In this document: positions 1-7,257 of the stretch, piece after piece
How positions within the stretch are numbered: the stretch's first letter is position 1
How the letters are laid out: each line of letters starts with the position of its first letter
DNA from: Bacteroidales bacterium
GTDB lineage: Bacteria; Bacteroidota; Bacteroidia; Bacteroidales; UBA932
DNA length: 17,700 bases
Direction: 5' to 3'
Assembly (NCBI GenBank): GCA_017651785.1
Contig: JAGCCD010000031.1
Location: 1-17,700, forward strand
Program-made: the position numbers and the translations under genes
Notes under the pieces: generated by a model
The model's input: only the letters and a program-made list of their open reading frames with translations
What the model was told of the DNA's origin: nothing
Databases searched by the model: none

Positions 1-1536
1 CTGTGGTACTCCACCAGGTTCGATGTTCCAAAAGACTGGGAGGAGCGCACGCTGCTTCATTTCGAGGCCGTAGACTATCAGGCCGACGTGTGGCTCAACG
101 GCTCTTACGTAGGCAGGCACGTTGGTGGATACACCTCCTTCTGTTTCGACATCACACCGTACATCGCTGAAGGGTCGCAACAGCTGCTTCTAAGGGTGCT
201 GGACGGCACAGACAACGACGAGCAGCCCCGCGGCAAGCAGGTAAGCCGGCCCGGAGGCATCTGGTACACTCCTGTGACCGGCATATGGCAGAGCGTGTGG
301 ATCGAGCCCGTGGCAGAGGCCTCCGTGAGCGGCTACAAAGCAACCGGAAGCATAGACGGAACGCTTGAGCTTGAAGCAGTTGTGAGCGGCGAGGCAGATT
401 CCGTGAAGTACACTCTTCTGGAGGGCGGCACCGGATGGAGCACGGAGACACCGGGCAAGCCGGCGGAACTGGCCTGCTGCACAACTGAACCGGGAAATAA
501 GGGCAGCGTGAGCATCCCCGGCGTACACCTCTGGTCGCCGGAAGATCCCTATCTGTACGGCCTGCGGATAGATGTCGTAAAAGACGGCAAGACGGTAGAC
601 AGCGTGCTTGGCTACACCGCCTTCCGCGAGAGCTCGGAGGTGCAGGACTCTGCCGGCAACCGCCGCCTGGGACTCAACGGCAAGCCGTACTTCCAGTTCG
701 GCCCACTGGACCAGGGATGGTGGCCGGACGGCCTATACACAGCCCCGTGCGACGAGGCCCTGAAGTACGACATCGTAAAGACTAAAGAGCTGGGCTACAA
801 CATGATACGCAAGCACATCAAGGTAGAGCCCGCCCGCTGGTACTGGTATTGCGACAGGCTGGGAATGGCCGTATGGCAGGATATGCCCAGCATAGCCGCC
901 AACCTCCCCGGAGGCCAGTGGGGCGAATGGGGCTACGACACCGGCTGGGACTACCCGCTGAGCGATGCGGCCAAAGACACATACTACCGGGAGTGGGGGC
1001 AGATAATGGACCAGCTCCGCAACTACCCCTGCATCCTCGTGTGGGTGCCGTTCAACGAGGCCTGGGCGCAGTTCGACACTCCCGCAGTGGTTGAATTCAC
1101 GCGCAAAAAAGACCCTACCCGCCTCATCAACTCCGCTTCCGGCGGCAATTCCTACCTGTGCGGAGACATTCTTGACAGTCACAACTATCCCGAGCCCGTA
1201 ATGAAGTTCCGCAGCGAGGGCGCCCAGATTGACGTGCTGGGAGAATACGGCGGCATTGGCTGCGCGGTAGAGGGCCACCTGTGGCAGCCGGAGAACAACT
1301 GGGGCTACAAGGGGCTGTACGCCGACGGAGAGGCCGTGCTGCAGCGCTACACCGAATTTGCGGAAATGCTTATCGATCAGATACATACAGGCGTTGCTGC
1401 GGCAGTGTACACCCAGACTACGGACGTAGAGATCGAGGTTAACGGCCTTATGACTTACGACCGCAAGGTAGTAAAGATGCCGGAAGAGAAACTCCGGGAT
1501 GTGAATCTGCGGATAAGGGCTGCGGCGGCGGAGTGA
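1..1536 (+). CDS. GH2 glycoside hydrolase, 5' end cut off by window
   Basis: The reading frame is open from base 1, so the true start lies upstream; the GTG at 88 is only an internal valine codon. The visible 511 codons give the family's order of domains: the end of the jelly-roll sugar-binding domain (DVWLNGSYVGRHVGGY, about codons 29-44), an Ig-like domain, and a TIM barrel from about codon 225. Both catalytic glutamates of retaining GH2 enzymes can be seen: the acid/base in FNEAW (codon at 1057-1059) and the likely nucleophile in LGEYGG (codon at 1243-1245). It belongs to the beta-galactosidase/beta-glucuronidase type of GH2, but the exact sugar cannot be read from sequence. The signal peptide, if any, is outside the window. 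The C-terminus is short and alanine-rich. A promoter-like box follows the stop, so this gene is probably the end of a separate transcript serving the same glycan. Confidence 0.93.
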   Translation: MWYSTRFDVPKDWEERTLLHFEAVDYQADVWLNGSYVGRHVGGYTSFCFDITPYIAEGSQQLLLRVLDGTDNDEQPRGKQVSRPGGIWYTPVTGIWQSVWIEPVAEASVSGYKATGSIDGTLELEAVVSGEADSVKYTLLEGGTGWSTETPGKPAELACCTTEPGNKGSVSIPGVHLWSPEDPYLYGLRIDVVKDGKTVDSVLGYTAFRESSEVQDSAGNRRLGLNGKPYFQFGPLDQGWWPDGLYTAPCDEALKYDIVKTKELGYNMIRKHIKVEPARWYWYCDRLGMAVWQDMPSIAANLPGGQWGEWGYDTGWDYPLSDAAKDTYYREWGQIMDQLRNYPCILVWVPFNEAWAQFDTPAVVEFTRKKDPTRLINSASGGNSYLCGDILDSHNYPEPVMKFRSEGAQIDVLGEYGGIGCAVEGHLWQPENNWGYKGLYADGEAVLQRYTEFAEMLIDQIHTGVAAAVYTQTTDVEIEVNGLMTYDRKVVKMPEEKLRDVNLRIRAAAAE

Positions 1537-1571
1537 TCGCTGCGCAATCTGAGTGCAAAGGGTACAATAAC

Positions 1572-1585
1572 AGCAAATGTTTGCT
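1572..1585. repeat. Inverted repeat upstream of the regulator, candidate operator
   Basis: AGCAAA-TG-TTTGCT is a perfect 6-bp inverted repeat with a 2-base spacer. It shares its last base with the -7 box at 1585-1592. A further TTTGC lies at 1589-1593. The word GCAAATGT recurs at 2779-2786, upstream of the next promoter. Position and symmetry fit an operator for autoregulation, but this is inference. Confidence 0.4.
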
Positions 1586-1592
1586 ATATTTG
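1585..1592 (+). promoter_or_regulatory. Putative Bacteroidetes -7 promoter box for the regulator
   Basis: TATATTTG matches the Bacteroidetes -7 consensus TAnnTTTG exactly and sits 21 bases before the ATG at 1614, which would give a leader of roughly 15 bases. I see no good -33 TTTG at the expected spacing, so the promoter may be weak or activator-dependent. Confidence 0.5.
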
Positions 1593-1613
1593 CGGTAACT
1601 AACCGCATATGGC

Positions 1614-2774
1614 ATGAACCTGCTGTTTATCACCGACTTTACAGAGCAGTTCGCTTACCGTCTGCTGAGGGGCATCCTGCAGTATGCCCAGGAGACTGAG
1701 CCCTGGATGGTCTTCCGCATGTCCGCAGAAACAAAGAGACAGTTCGGCATGGAAGGCGTCGTAGAATGGGCCGTCGAGCATTACATAGACGTTGTCATCG
1801 GCCAGTTCGACCCGGACGACGACGTCAGGCTTTTCGGGCGCCGCGGCATCGTTGCCCTTGCCCAGGACTACATAGTAAAGTTCAAGTCCATCCCCAACAT
1901 CACGGCAGACTACGACGGCACAGGAGCCATGGCCGCAAAACGATTCCTGTCCAGGGGTTTCCAAAACTTCGGCTTTATGGGGTACGGCGGTGTGTGCTGG
2001 TCTGATGAGCGCTGCGACGGCTTCCGCAAAGAGGTAGAGAAAGCCGGCTTCCAGCTCAGCGTATACGACAGGCAGCAGATATCCAGCATCTGGGATTTCG
2101 ATATGCCGGACCTGTCGGAATGGCTCCTCGCCCTTCCCAAGCCGGTGGCAATCATGGCCTGCGACGACAACCAGGGCAACATCGTCATCCAGGCCTGCAA
2201 TGCCTGCGGACTGAAGGTCCCGTCGGAGGTAGCCATCCTGGGAGTAGACAACGACGAGATTCTCTGCAATATGTCCGTCCCTTCCCTGTCGTCCATAAAC
2301 GTAGACATAGAGCGCGGCGGTTATGAGGCCGCCCGGCTCGCAACAATGATGACATACAATCCCACGTTCAAGTGGTCGGACATCGTGCTGAGGCCTATGA
2401 ACATCGTAACGCGCACATCTTCAAACGTTTTCGCCACACGGGACCAGGCCGTCCTGAAGGCCCTGCAGTACATAGGCGAGCACATAGAGAGAAAGATCGA
2501 CGTCTCGGACGTACTTGCCCAGGTTCCGCTTTCCCGGCGCCTGCTCGAACAGCGCTTCAGCAAAGAGACGGGCACCACTATCTATCAGTATATCACCGCC
2601 CTGCGAATGGACCGCTTTGCCCAGCTCCTTCTTAGCAGCAACGACTCCATAGCGGACATAGCCGCAAGGATGGAAGAGCCCGACACAAAGAGCATCAGCC
2701 GCCGGTTCCAGGCGGTGAAAGGATGCACTCCCAGCGAGTTCAGACGCCGAGAATTGCGCAAATTGGGAGTATAA
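1614..2774 (+). CDS. XylR-like transcriptional regulator (sugar-binding sensor plus AraC-type HTH)
   Basis: This 386-residue protein has the size and layout of E. coli XylR. Residues 1 to about 270 form a LacI/periplasmic-binding-protein-like sensor, including the VPSEVAILGVDNDE stretch typical of the family. Residues about 285-380 hold two AraC-type helix-turn-helix units, ending in the conserved DTKSISRRFQAVKGCTPSEFRR region. There is no N-terminal LacI-type HTH and no signal peptide, so it acts in the cytoplasm and probably senses a monosaccharide. The effector is unknown; xylose is not implied, and an amino sugar would fit the neighbours. The start at 1614 is preferred because the protein begins directly at the sensor fold and the -7 box lies just upstream. 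PULs are more often run by hybrid two-component systems, SusR or ECF sigma/anti-sigma pairs; none is visible here, so this gene is the likely local regulator. Confidence 0.9.
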   Translation: MNLLFITDFTEQFAYRLLRGILQYAQETEPWMVFRMSAETKRQFGMEGVVEWAVEHYIDVVIGQFDPDDDVRLFGRRGIVALAQDYIVKFKSIPNITADYDGTGAMAAKRFLSRGFQNFGFMGYGGVCWSDERCDGFRKEVEKAGFQLSVYDRQQISSIWDFDMPDLSEWLLALPKPVAIMACDDNQGNIVIQACNACGLKVPSEVAILGVDNDEILCNMSVPSLSSINVDIERGGYEAARLATMMTYNPTFKWSDIVLRPMNIVTRTSSNVFATRDQAVLKALQYIGEHIERKIDVSDVLAQVPLSRRLLEQRFSKETGTTIYQYITALRMDRFAQLLLSSNDSIADIAARMEEPDTKSISRRFQAVKGCTPSEFRRRELRKLGV

Positions 2775-2804
2775 ATACGCAAATGTCGCACCTATAAAAA
2801 TGAT

Positions 2805-2844
2805 ATGTCAGTAAATTTGTGCTTGCTAGCACTAAAACTGACAT
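2805..2844. repeat. Long imperfect inverted repeat over the kinase promoter and start codon
   Basis: The outer arms ATGTCAGT (2805-2812) and ACTGACAT (2837-2844) are perfect 8-bp complements. Inside them TTT (2816-2818) can pair with AAA (2834-2836), and GTGCT (2819-2823) with AGCAC (2828-2832), leaving the loop TGCT. AAA (2813-2815) and T (2833) are bulged, for 16 base pairs in total. The -7 box at 2812-2819 is inside it, and the right arm takes in the first two bases of the kinase ATG (2843-2845). It could be a DNA operator, an RNA hairpin in read-through transcripts, or both. Confidence 0.6.
2812..2819 (+). promoter_or_regulatory. Putative -7 promoter box for the kinase and downstream operon
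   Basis: TAAATTTG fits TAnnTTTG and lies 23 bases before the ATG at 2843. Transcription would start around 2824-2828, inside the loop of the inverted repeat at 2805-2844. No convincing -33 element is seen at the usual distance; the GCAAATGT at 2779-2786, shared with the regulator promoter, may be an activator half-site. Confidence 0.5.
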
Positions 2845-3664
2845 GTTACTCGGAATAGACATTGGCGGCACCACCATCAATCTAGGCCTTGTTGATGGCT
2901 CCCGCATCGTAAAAACACACTGTGTTCCTTCGTTCGCTCCGGATTCCACGCTGGAAGAGACCATTGATTATCTTTCCGGCAGGATAGGTGAAATCATCAC
3001 GAAAGAGGTCACCAGCATCGGCGTGGGCGTCCCCACGCTGGTAGACACAGACCAAGGCATCGTATACGACGCCCTCAACATCCCCTCGTGGCGGGAGGTC
3101 CACCTGAAGGACATTCTCCAGGAGCGTTTCGGCATCCCCGTAAACGTAAACAACGACGCAAACTGCTACGTGCTGGGCGCCGCCGCAAACCTGGGTCTGC
3201 ACAACCACGTAATTGTGGGAGTAACCCTGGGCACCGGCACAGGAATCGGCATCCTGGCCGACGGCAAGCTCGTTAACGGAGACAACTGCGGCGCCGGAGA
3301 ACTCTGCTCCATCCCCTACAACGGCAAAGACTTCGAGTCCTTCTGCTCAAAGAAGTTCTTCGAGGCAAACGGCTGGGGCGGCAAAGAAGCCGTAGAAGCG
3401 GCCAAAGAAGGCAATCCAAAGGCCCTCGCCTTCTTTGAGGAGTTCGGACACCATATGGGAATGCTCCTCACTTTCATCATGTACGCCTACGACCCGGGCA
3501 GCATAGTCCTGGGCGGCGGCATAGCCAACACGGAGCCCTGGTTCCGCGATTCCATGCAGAAAACCCTGCTGGAGAACTACATCTATCCACACGTTCTAGA
3601 ACGTCTCCAGATACACGTATTGCCCGGGGAAGACATACCTATGCTGGGCGCTTCACTTTTATAA
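2843..3664 (+). CDS. ROK-family sugar kinase (zinc-motif-less type)
   Basis: This 273-residue cytoplasmic kinase should phosphorylate a hexose or N-acetylhexosamine with ATP. The start at ATG 2843 is chosen because it puts the phosphate-binding motif GIDIGGTT at residue 4, as is usual for ROK proteins; an upstream GTG at 2819 overlaps the -7 box and is unlikely. Visible motifs are VNNDANC with probable catalytic Asp105, GTGTGIGI after it, and GAGE at 150-153. The classical ROK zinc site (His after GE-x-G, then CxCGxxGCxE) is absent: GE is followed by LCSIPY and then by a DFESFCSKKFF stretch. Glucokinase or GlcNAc/ManNAc kinase are all possible; the GH20, GH18 and glucosaminidase neighbours favour an amino sugar. 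It is 11 bases upstream of the next gene, so it is probably co-transcribed. Confidence 0.9.
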   Translation: MLLGIDIGGTTINLGLVDGSRIVKTHCVPSFAPDSTLEETIDYLSGRIGEIITKEVTSIGVGVPTLVDTDQGIVYDALNIPSWREVHLKDILQERFGIPVNVNNDANCYVLGAAANLGLHNHVIVGVTLGTGTGIGILADGKLVNGDNCGAGELCSIPYNGKDFESFCSKKFFEANGWGGKEAVEAAKEGNPKALAFFEEFGHHMGMLLTFIMYAYDPGSIVLGGGIANTEPWFRDSMQKTLLENYIYPHVLERLQIHVLPGEDIPMLGASLL

Positions 3665-3675
3665 ACCCAAGAAAA

Positions 3676-6600
3676 ATGAAACGTTTTATCCTGTCTCTTA
3701 CAGCCGTACTGGCAGCAGTATCCTTCGCAACTGCCGGCAATATCACAGATTGGACCATGCAGAAAGAGGGGTCCAAGGTATCCTATGACGTAAAGGTCCC
3801 CTGCACCGTGGCGGGCGCCCTCAACGAGGCCGGCGCCTTCGGCGTCAACCCCCTGGAGCAGGACCGCTACTTCTCCATAGACAAGACTCAGTTCGATTCC
3901 CCCTGGATCTTCACCGCAAAGTTCCAGGCAAAGTCCGGCCTCAGGCACGTCCTGCGGTTCAACGGAATAGGCTACAGGGCAGACATAAGCCTCAACGGCA
4001 CCGTTCTCGCCACCGCAGACACCACCTACGGCCTTTTCATAGTCCGGGAATTCGACATCACCAAGATAGCAAAGAAAAACAATGTCCTGACAGTCAAGGT
4101 GCGTCGCGCCCAGCCGGGAGACCTCAATACTGGCTATGTCGACTGGAATCCCCGGCCGGTCGATGAAAGCATGGGGATCCTTAGAGAGGTTGAGTTGGTT
4201 TCCACGCCCGACGTGCAGGTGGCAGACGTGTTTGTGAAACCAGAGGTGAATCCCGCCGACCTGTCGCGGGCGGCTTTACGCATTACCGCCACATTGATCA
4301 ACCGGAGCGGCGCACCCGTTCAGGGCAGCCTTAAAGGCACTTACGAGGGAGGTTCCTTCAGCGAAAGCGTTTCGCTTGCCGCCGGAGAAACCAAAGAAGT
4401 AACTGTCACTCAGGACGTTCAGAATCCCCGCATCTGGTGGAGCCACGACTTCGGCAAGCCCGAGCTCTACCATCTCTCCGCCTGCTTCCAGAACAACGGA
4501 GCAGTGTCACACTCAAAAGACGTCACGTTCGGCATACGCAGCATCACCAGCGAGGTAGACGCCAACGGCCACAGGCAGTTCTACCTGAACGGCAAGCCCG
4601 TCCTCATCAAATCCGCCGGCTGGTCGGACGACATCTTCCAGCAGGACACTCACGCAAGCCTCCGCGCCCAGGCAGAGTTCGTGCGTGACATGGGTCTCAA
4701 CAGCATCAGGTTCGAGAATATCTGGGGCAAAGACGACACCATCTACGACCTTTGCGACGAGCTCGGCCTCCTGGCCATCGTGGGATGGAGCTGCCAGTGG
4801 GAATGGAAAGGCTACTGCGGCCTGCCGGAGATCGGCCACTACGGCTGCATTAACACTCCGGAGACTGAAGACCTTGCCGTGCGTTACTTCCACGACCAGC
4901 TCATCCGCCTTCGCAACCACCCTTCCGTGAGCGCCTGGCTCACCGGCTCAGACCAGATCCCCAACCCCAGGCTCGAGGAGCGCTATATGGCTCTGTACGA
5001 GAAGCTTGAGTATCGTCCCTATGTCTGCTCGGCAAAGGGCCTCACCAGCAAGTACGGCGGCCCTTCCGGCGTAAAGATGGAAGGCCCGTACGATTACGTG
5101 GGTCCCGAATACTGGTATCTTGACAGAAAGATGGGCGGCGCCTACGGCTTCAATACAGAAACCGGCATCGGCTTCAACATCCCTCAGGCAGAATCCGTCA
5201 GGCGTATGGTGGGAGAAGACCACCTCTGGCCCACTGACCGCAACTGGGACCTCCACTGCACCGCCTCCACTACAGATATGAATTCCACAAGGGTGGCAAT
5301 GGAAGTCGCCGCGGGCCTGTACGGCGAGCCCAAGGGATTCGAAGACTTCGTAAAGAAAGCCCACGCCCTCGACTTTGACGGCACCCGCGCTATGTTCGAG
5401 GCCTTCCGCTGCAACGTTCCCAACGCCACCGGCATAGTCCAGTGGATGCTCAACTCGGCCTGGCCCAGCATGTACTGGCAGCTGTACGACTGGTATATGG
5501 TCCCCACCGCCGGCTATTTCGGCACCAAGAAGGCCTGCGCACCCCTTCAGCTCATATTCAACTACGGAGACAACTGCGTATGGGCTGTGAACGACTCGGC
5601 TCCCAAGCAGGAGCTCAAGGCAATCATGCGCATCTACGGGCCCGATTCCAAGCTCATCAAGGTACGCGACAAATACATCACCTTCAACCCCCGCGAGCCC
5701 AAAGTGGCCTTCCACGACGTAGAAGGCCCTTGCTTCATAGCGCTGGAACTCAGGGACTCCAACGGCAAGCTCATAGCAGACAACTTCTACTGCGTGCCCG
5801 CCGAGCGCAATGAGTACGACTGGAAGAAGAGCAACTGGTATATGTCCCCCATTACCAAGTACTCAGACCTGTCGTTCGTAAGCAACCTGCCCAAGACTGC
5901 AATACATATGAAGTCAGAGGCTGTGGACGGAGGCTATAAGGTCACCCTGTTCAACGACTCCCCCGTCATCGCATATCAGAACATACTCAAGGCAAAGGAC
6001 GCCTCAGGGCAGCTCATCCCTTCCGTCCTGTGGTCAGACAACTTCGTGAGCCTCACCCCCGGTGAGGTCAAGAGAATCACCTGCCGCATCCCCGAGGGCT
6101 CGGCGCCCGCCACCATCTCGCTGGACGGCTGGAACGCCACCCTGTCCACCGCCTCCCCCGATTCGCTGGACCGCAACCGCTCCCGCTTCGCCACATACAA
6201 TTTCAGCAAAGACGACGAGTACACCGGCACAGACTCATACGCCCCCGTGGCGGTCAAGCAGCCCAAGGGCAAGAAGGTCAAGAACGTCATCATGATGATA
6301 GGTGACGGAATGGGCTTCGAGCAGATAAGCTGCGCCTGGGTGGTCAACGGCGGCGGACTCAATATGGACGCAATGCCCTACTTCGGCGCATCCCGCACTT
6401 ACGCTACGGACAAGCTCATCACAGACTCCTGCGCCGGCGGCAACGCCCTCTCTACCGGAGTCAAGACAAAATACGGCTACATAGGACTGGATCCCGACGG
6501 CAACCCCATCGAGTCCGTGCTCAAGAAGGCCCAGGCCCTTGGCAAGAAGACCGGCATCACCGTCACCTGTCGCATAAACGACGCCACTCCGGCAGACTAT

Positions 6601-7257
6601 GCCTGCCATTCCGCGTCCCGTAAAGAAGAGGAATTCATCGCCGCCCAGTACATAGACAGCGGCGTAGACTTCATCTCCGGCGGCGGCACCCATTTCTGGG
6701 ACCAGCGTTCCGACGGCCGCAACCTCATAGAGGAAATGAAGGCCAAGGGCTACACATATGTAGATAAGCTTGAGGACATTGCAGGCGCGCAGGGCGACAA
6801 ATTCCTCGGTCTGTTCGACGAGTACGACCTCAAGGGCGTGACTGAAAGAGGCCCGGTGCTGGTAGAAAGCACCCGCAAGGCACTTCAGATGCTGCCTAAC
6901 AAGAAAGGCTTCTTCCTTATGATAGAGGGCTCCCAGATAGACGACTGGGGCCATCGCAAGAAAGTGGGCAACATGTGCGAGGAACTCCTCGAGTTCGACC
7001 GCATCCTCGGCGAGGTGCTTGAGTTCGCCGCCAAGGACGGCCACACGCTCGTGGTGGTAACCGCAGACCACGCCACCGGAGGTCTCACCCTGCTTAAGGG
7101 CAGCCTGGAAGACCAGACCGTGAAGGTGAACTTCTCCACAACCGGCCACAACGGCATACTGGTTCCCGTTTTTGCCTTCGGCCCCGGCGCAGAAGCGTTC
7201 GCAGGTGTGCACGACAACTCGGAAATCGGTCAGATAATCAGCAAGCTCCTTAAATGA
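3676..7257 (+). CDS. Fusion of GH2 exo-beta-D-glucosaminidase-like enzyme and alkaline phosphatase
   Basis: This 1193-residue exported protein has two enzymes in one frame. A signal peptide (residues 1 to about 20, ending ATA-G) lacks a lipobox, so the protein is probably periplasmic. GH2 part: sugar-binding sandwich (about 25-185), Ig-like domain (190-300), TIM barrel (305-600) and beta domains (610-845). The usual NE acid/base motif is replaced by WLTGSDQIP with Asp426, as in Amycolatopsis exo-glucosaminidase CsxA, where an Asp and a Glu are catalytic; the nucleophile is probably Glu495 in FNTETG. After a linker, residues about 868-1193 form a compact alkaline phosphatase: metal Asp877 (IGDGMG), nucleophile Ser918 (TDSCAGG), Asp969/Thr971 (DATPA), Glu1084, Asp1089 and His1093 (IEGSQIDDWGH), Asp1131/His1132 (TADHATGG) and His1158 (TGHNG). 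Both active sites look intact. The phosphatase part has no signal peptide of its own, so it depends on the fusion. The stop overlaps the GH20 start. Confidence 0.9.
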   Translation: MKRFILSLTAVLAAVSFATAGNITDWTMQKEGSKVSYDVKVPCTVAGALNEAGAFGVNPLEQDRYFSIDKTQFDSPWIFTAKFQAKSGLRHVLRFNGIGYRADISLNGTVLATADTTYGLFIVREFDITKIAKKNNVLTVKVRRAQPGDLNTGYVDWNPRPVDESMGILREVELVSTPDVQVADVFVKPEVNPADLSRAALRITATLINRSGAPVQGSLKGTYEGGSFSESVSLAAGETKEVTVTQDVQNPRIWWSHDFGKPELYHLSACFQNNGAVSHSKDVTFGIRSITSEVDANGHRQFYLNGKPVLIKSAGWSDDIFQQDTHASLRAQAEFVRDMGLNSIRFENIWGKDDTIYDLCDELGLLAIVGWSCQWEWKGYCGLPEIGHYGCINTPETEDLAVRYFHDQLIRLRNHPSVSAWLTGSDQIPNPRLEERYMALYEKLEYRPYVCSAKGLTSKYGGPSGVKMEGPYDYVGPEYWYLDRKMGGAYGFNTETGIGFNIPQAESVRRMVGEDHLWPTDRNWDLHCTASTTDMNSTRVAMEVAAGLYGEPKGFEDFVKKAHALDFDGTRAMFEAFRCNVPNATGIVQWMLNSAWPSMYWQLYDWYMVPTAGYFGTKKACAPLQLIFNYGDNCVWAVNDSAPKQELKAIMRIYGPDSKLIKVRDKYITFNPREPKVAFHDVEGPCFIALELRDSNGKLIADNFYCVPAERNEYDWKKSNWYMSPITKYSDLSFVSNLPKTAIHMKSEAVDGGYKVTLFNDSPVIAYQNILKAKDASGQLIPSVLWSDNFVSLTPGEVKRITCRIPEGSAPATISLDGWNATLSTASPDSLDRNRSRFATYNFSKDDEYTGTDSYAPVAVKQPKGKKVKNVIMMIGDGMGFEQISCAWVVNGGGLNMDAMPYFGASRTYATDKLITDSCAGGNALSTGVKTKYGYIGLDPDGNPIESVLKKAQALGKKTGITVTCRINDATPADYACHSASRKEEEFIAAQYIDSGVDFISGGGTHFWDQRSDGRNLIEEMKAKGYTYVDKLEDIAGAQGDKFLGLFDEYDLKGVTERGPVLVESTRKALQMLPNKKGFFLMIEGSQIDDWGHRKKVGNMCEELLEFDRILGEVLEFAAKDGHTLVVVTADHATGGLTLLKGSLEDQTVKVNFSTTGHNGILVPVFAFGPGAEAFAGVHDNSEIGQIISKLLK
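7254..7257 (+). other. ATGA stop/start overlap (fusion enzyme to GH20)
   Basis: The GH20 start ATG and the fusion-gene stop TGA share bases in ATGA. This arrangement permits translational re-initiation and points to balanced production of the two exo-acting enzymes. Confidence 0.8.

Noticed and set aside
88..90. GTG as start of the first GH2 gene
   Set aside because: The frame is open to base 1 and the upstream codons (LWYSTRFDVP and after) continue the GH2 sugar-binding domain, so the gene is truncated by the window rather than starting here.
2754..2761. TTGCGCAA palindrome as a regulatory site
   Set aside because: It is only eight bases long and inside the regulator's coding end; chance occurrence is plausible.
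2819..2821. GTG as start of the ROK kinase
   Set aside because: It overlaps the -7 box and adds eight residues before the normal MLLGIDIGG beginning; ATG 2843 fits the family better.
3665..3675. Terminator between the kinase and fusion-enzyme genes
   Set aside because: The gap is only 11 bases, A-rich and without a stem; it fits continued transcription.
6160..6290. Missed stop or frameshift separating the glucosaminidase and phosphatase genes
   Set aside because: The frame is continuous, the linker has no internal start with a signal peptide, and the phosphatase begins directly at its first strand. A true fusion is the simpler reading, though only read data can exclude a join.
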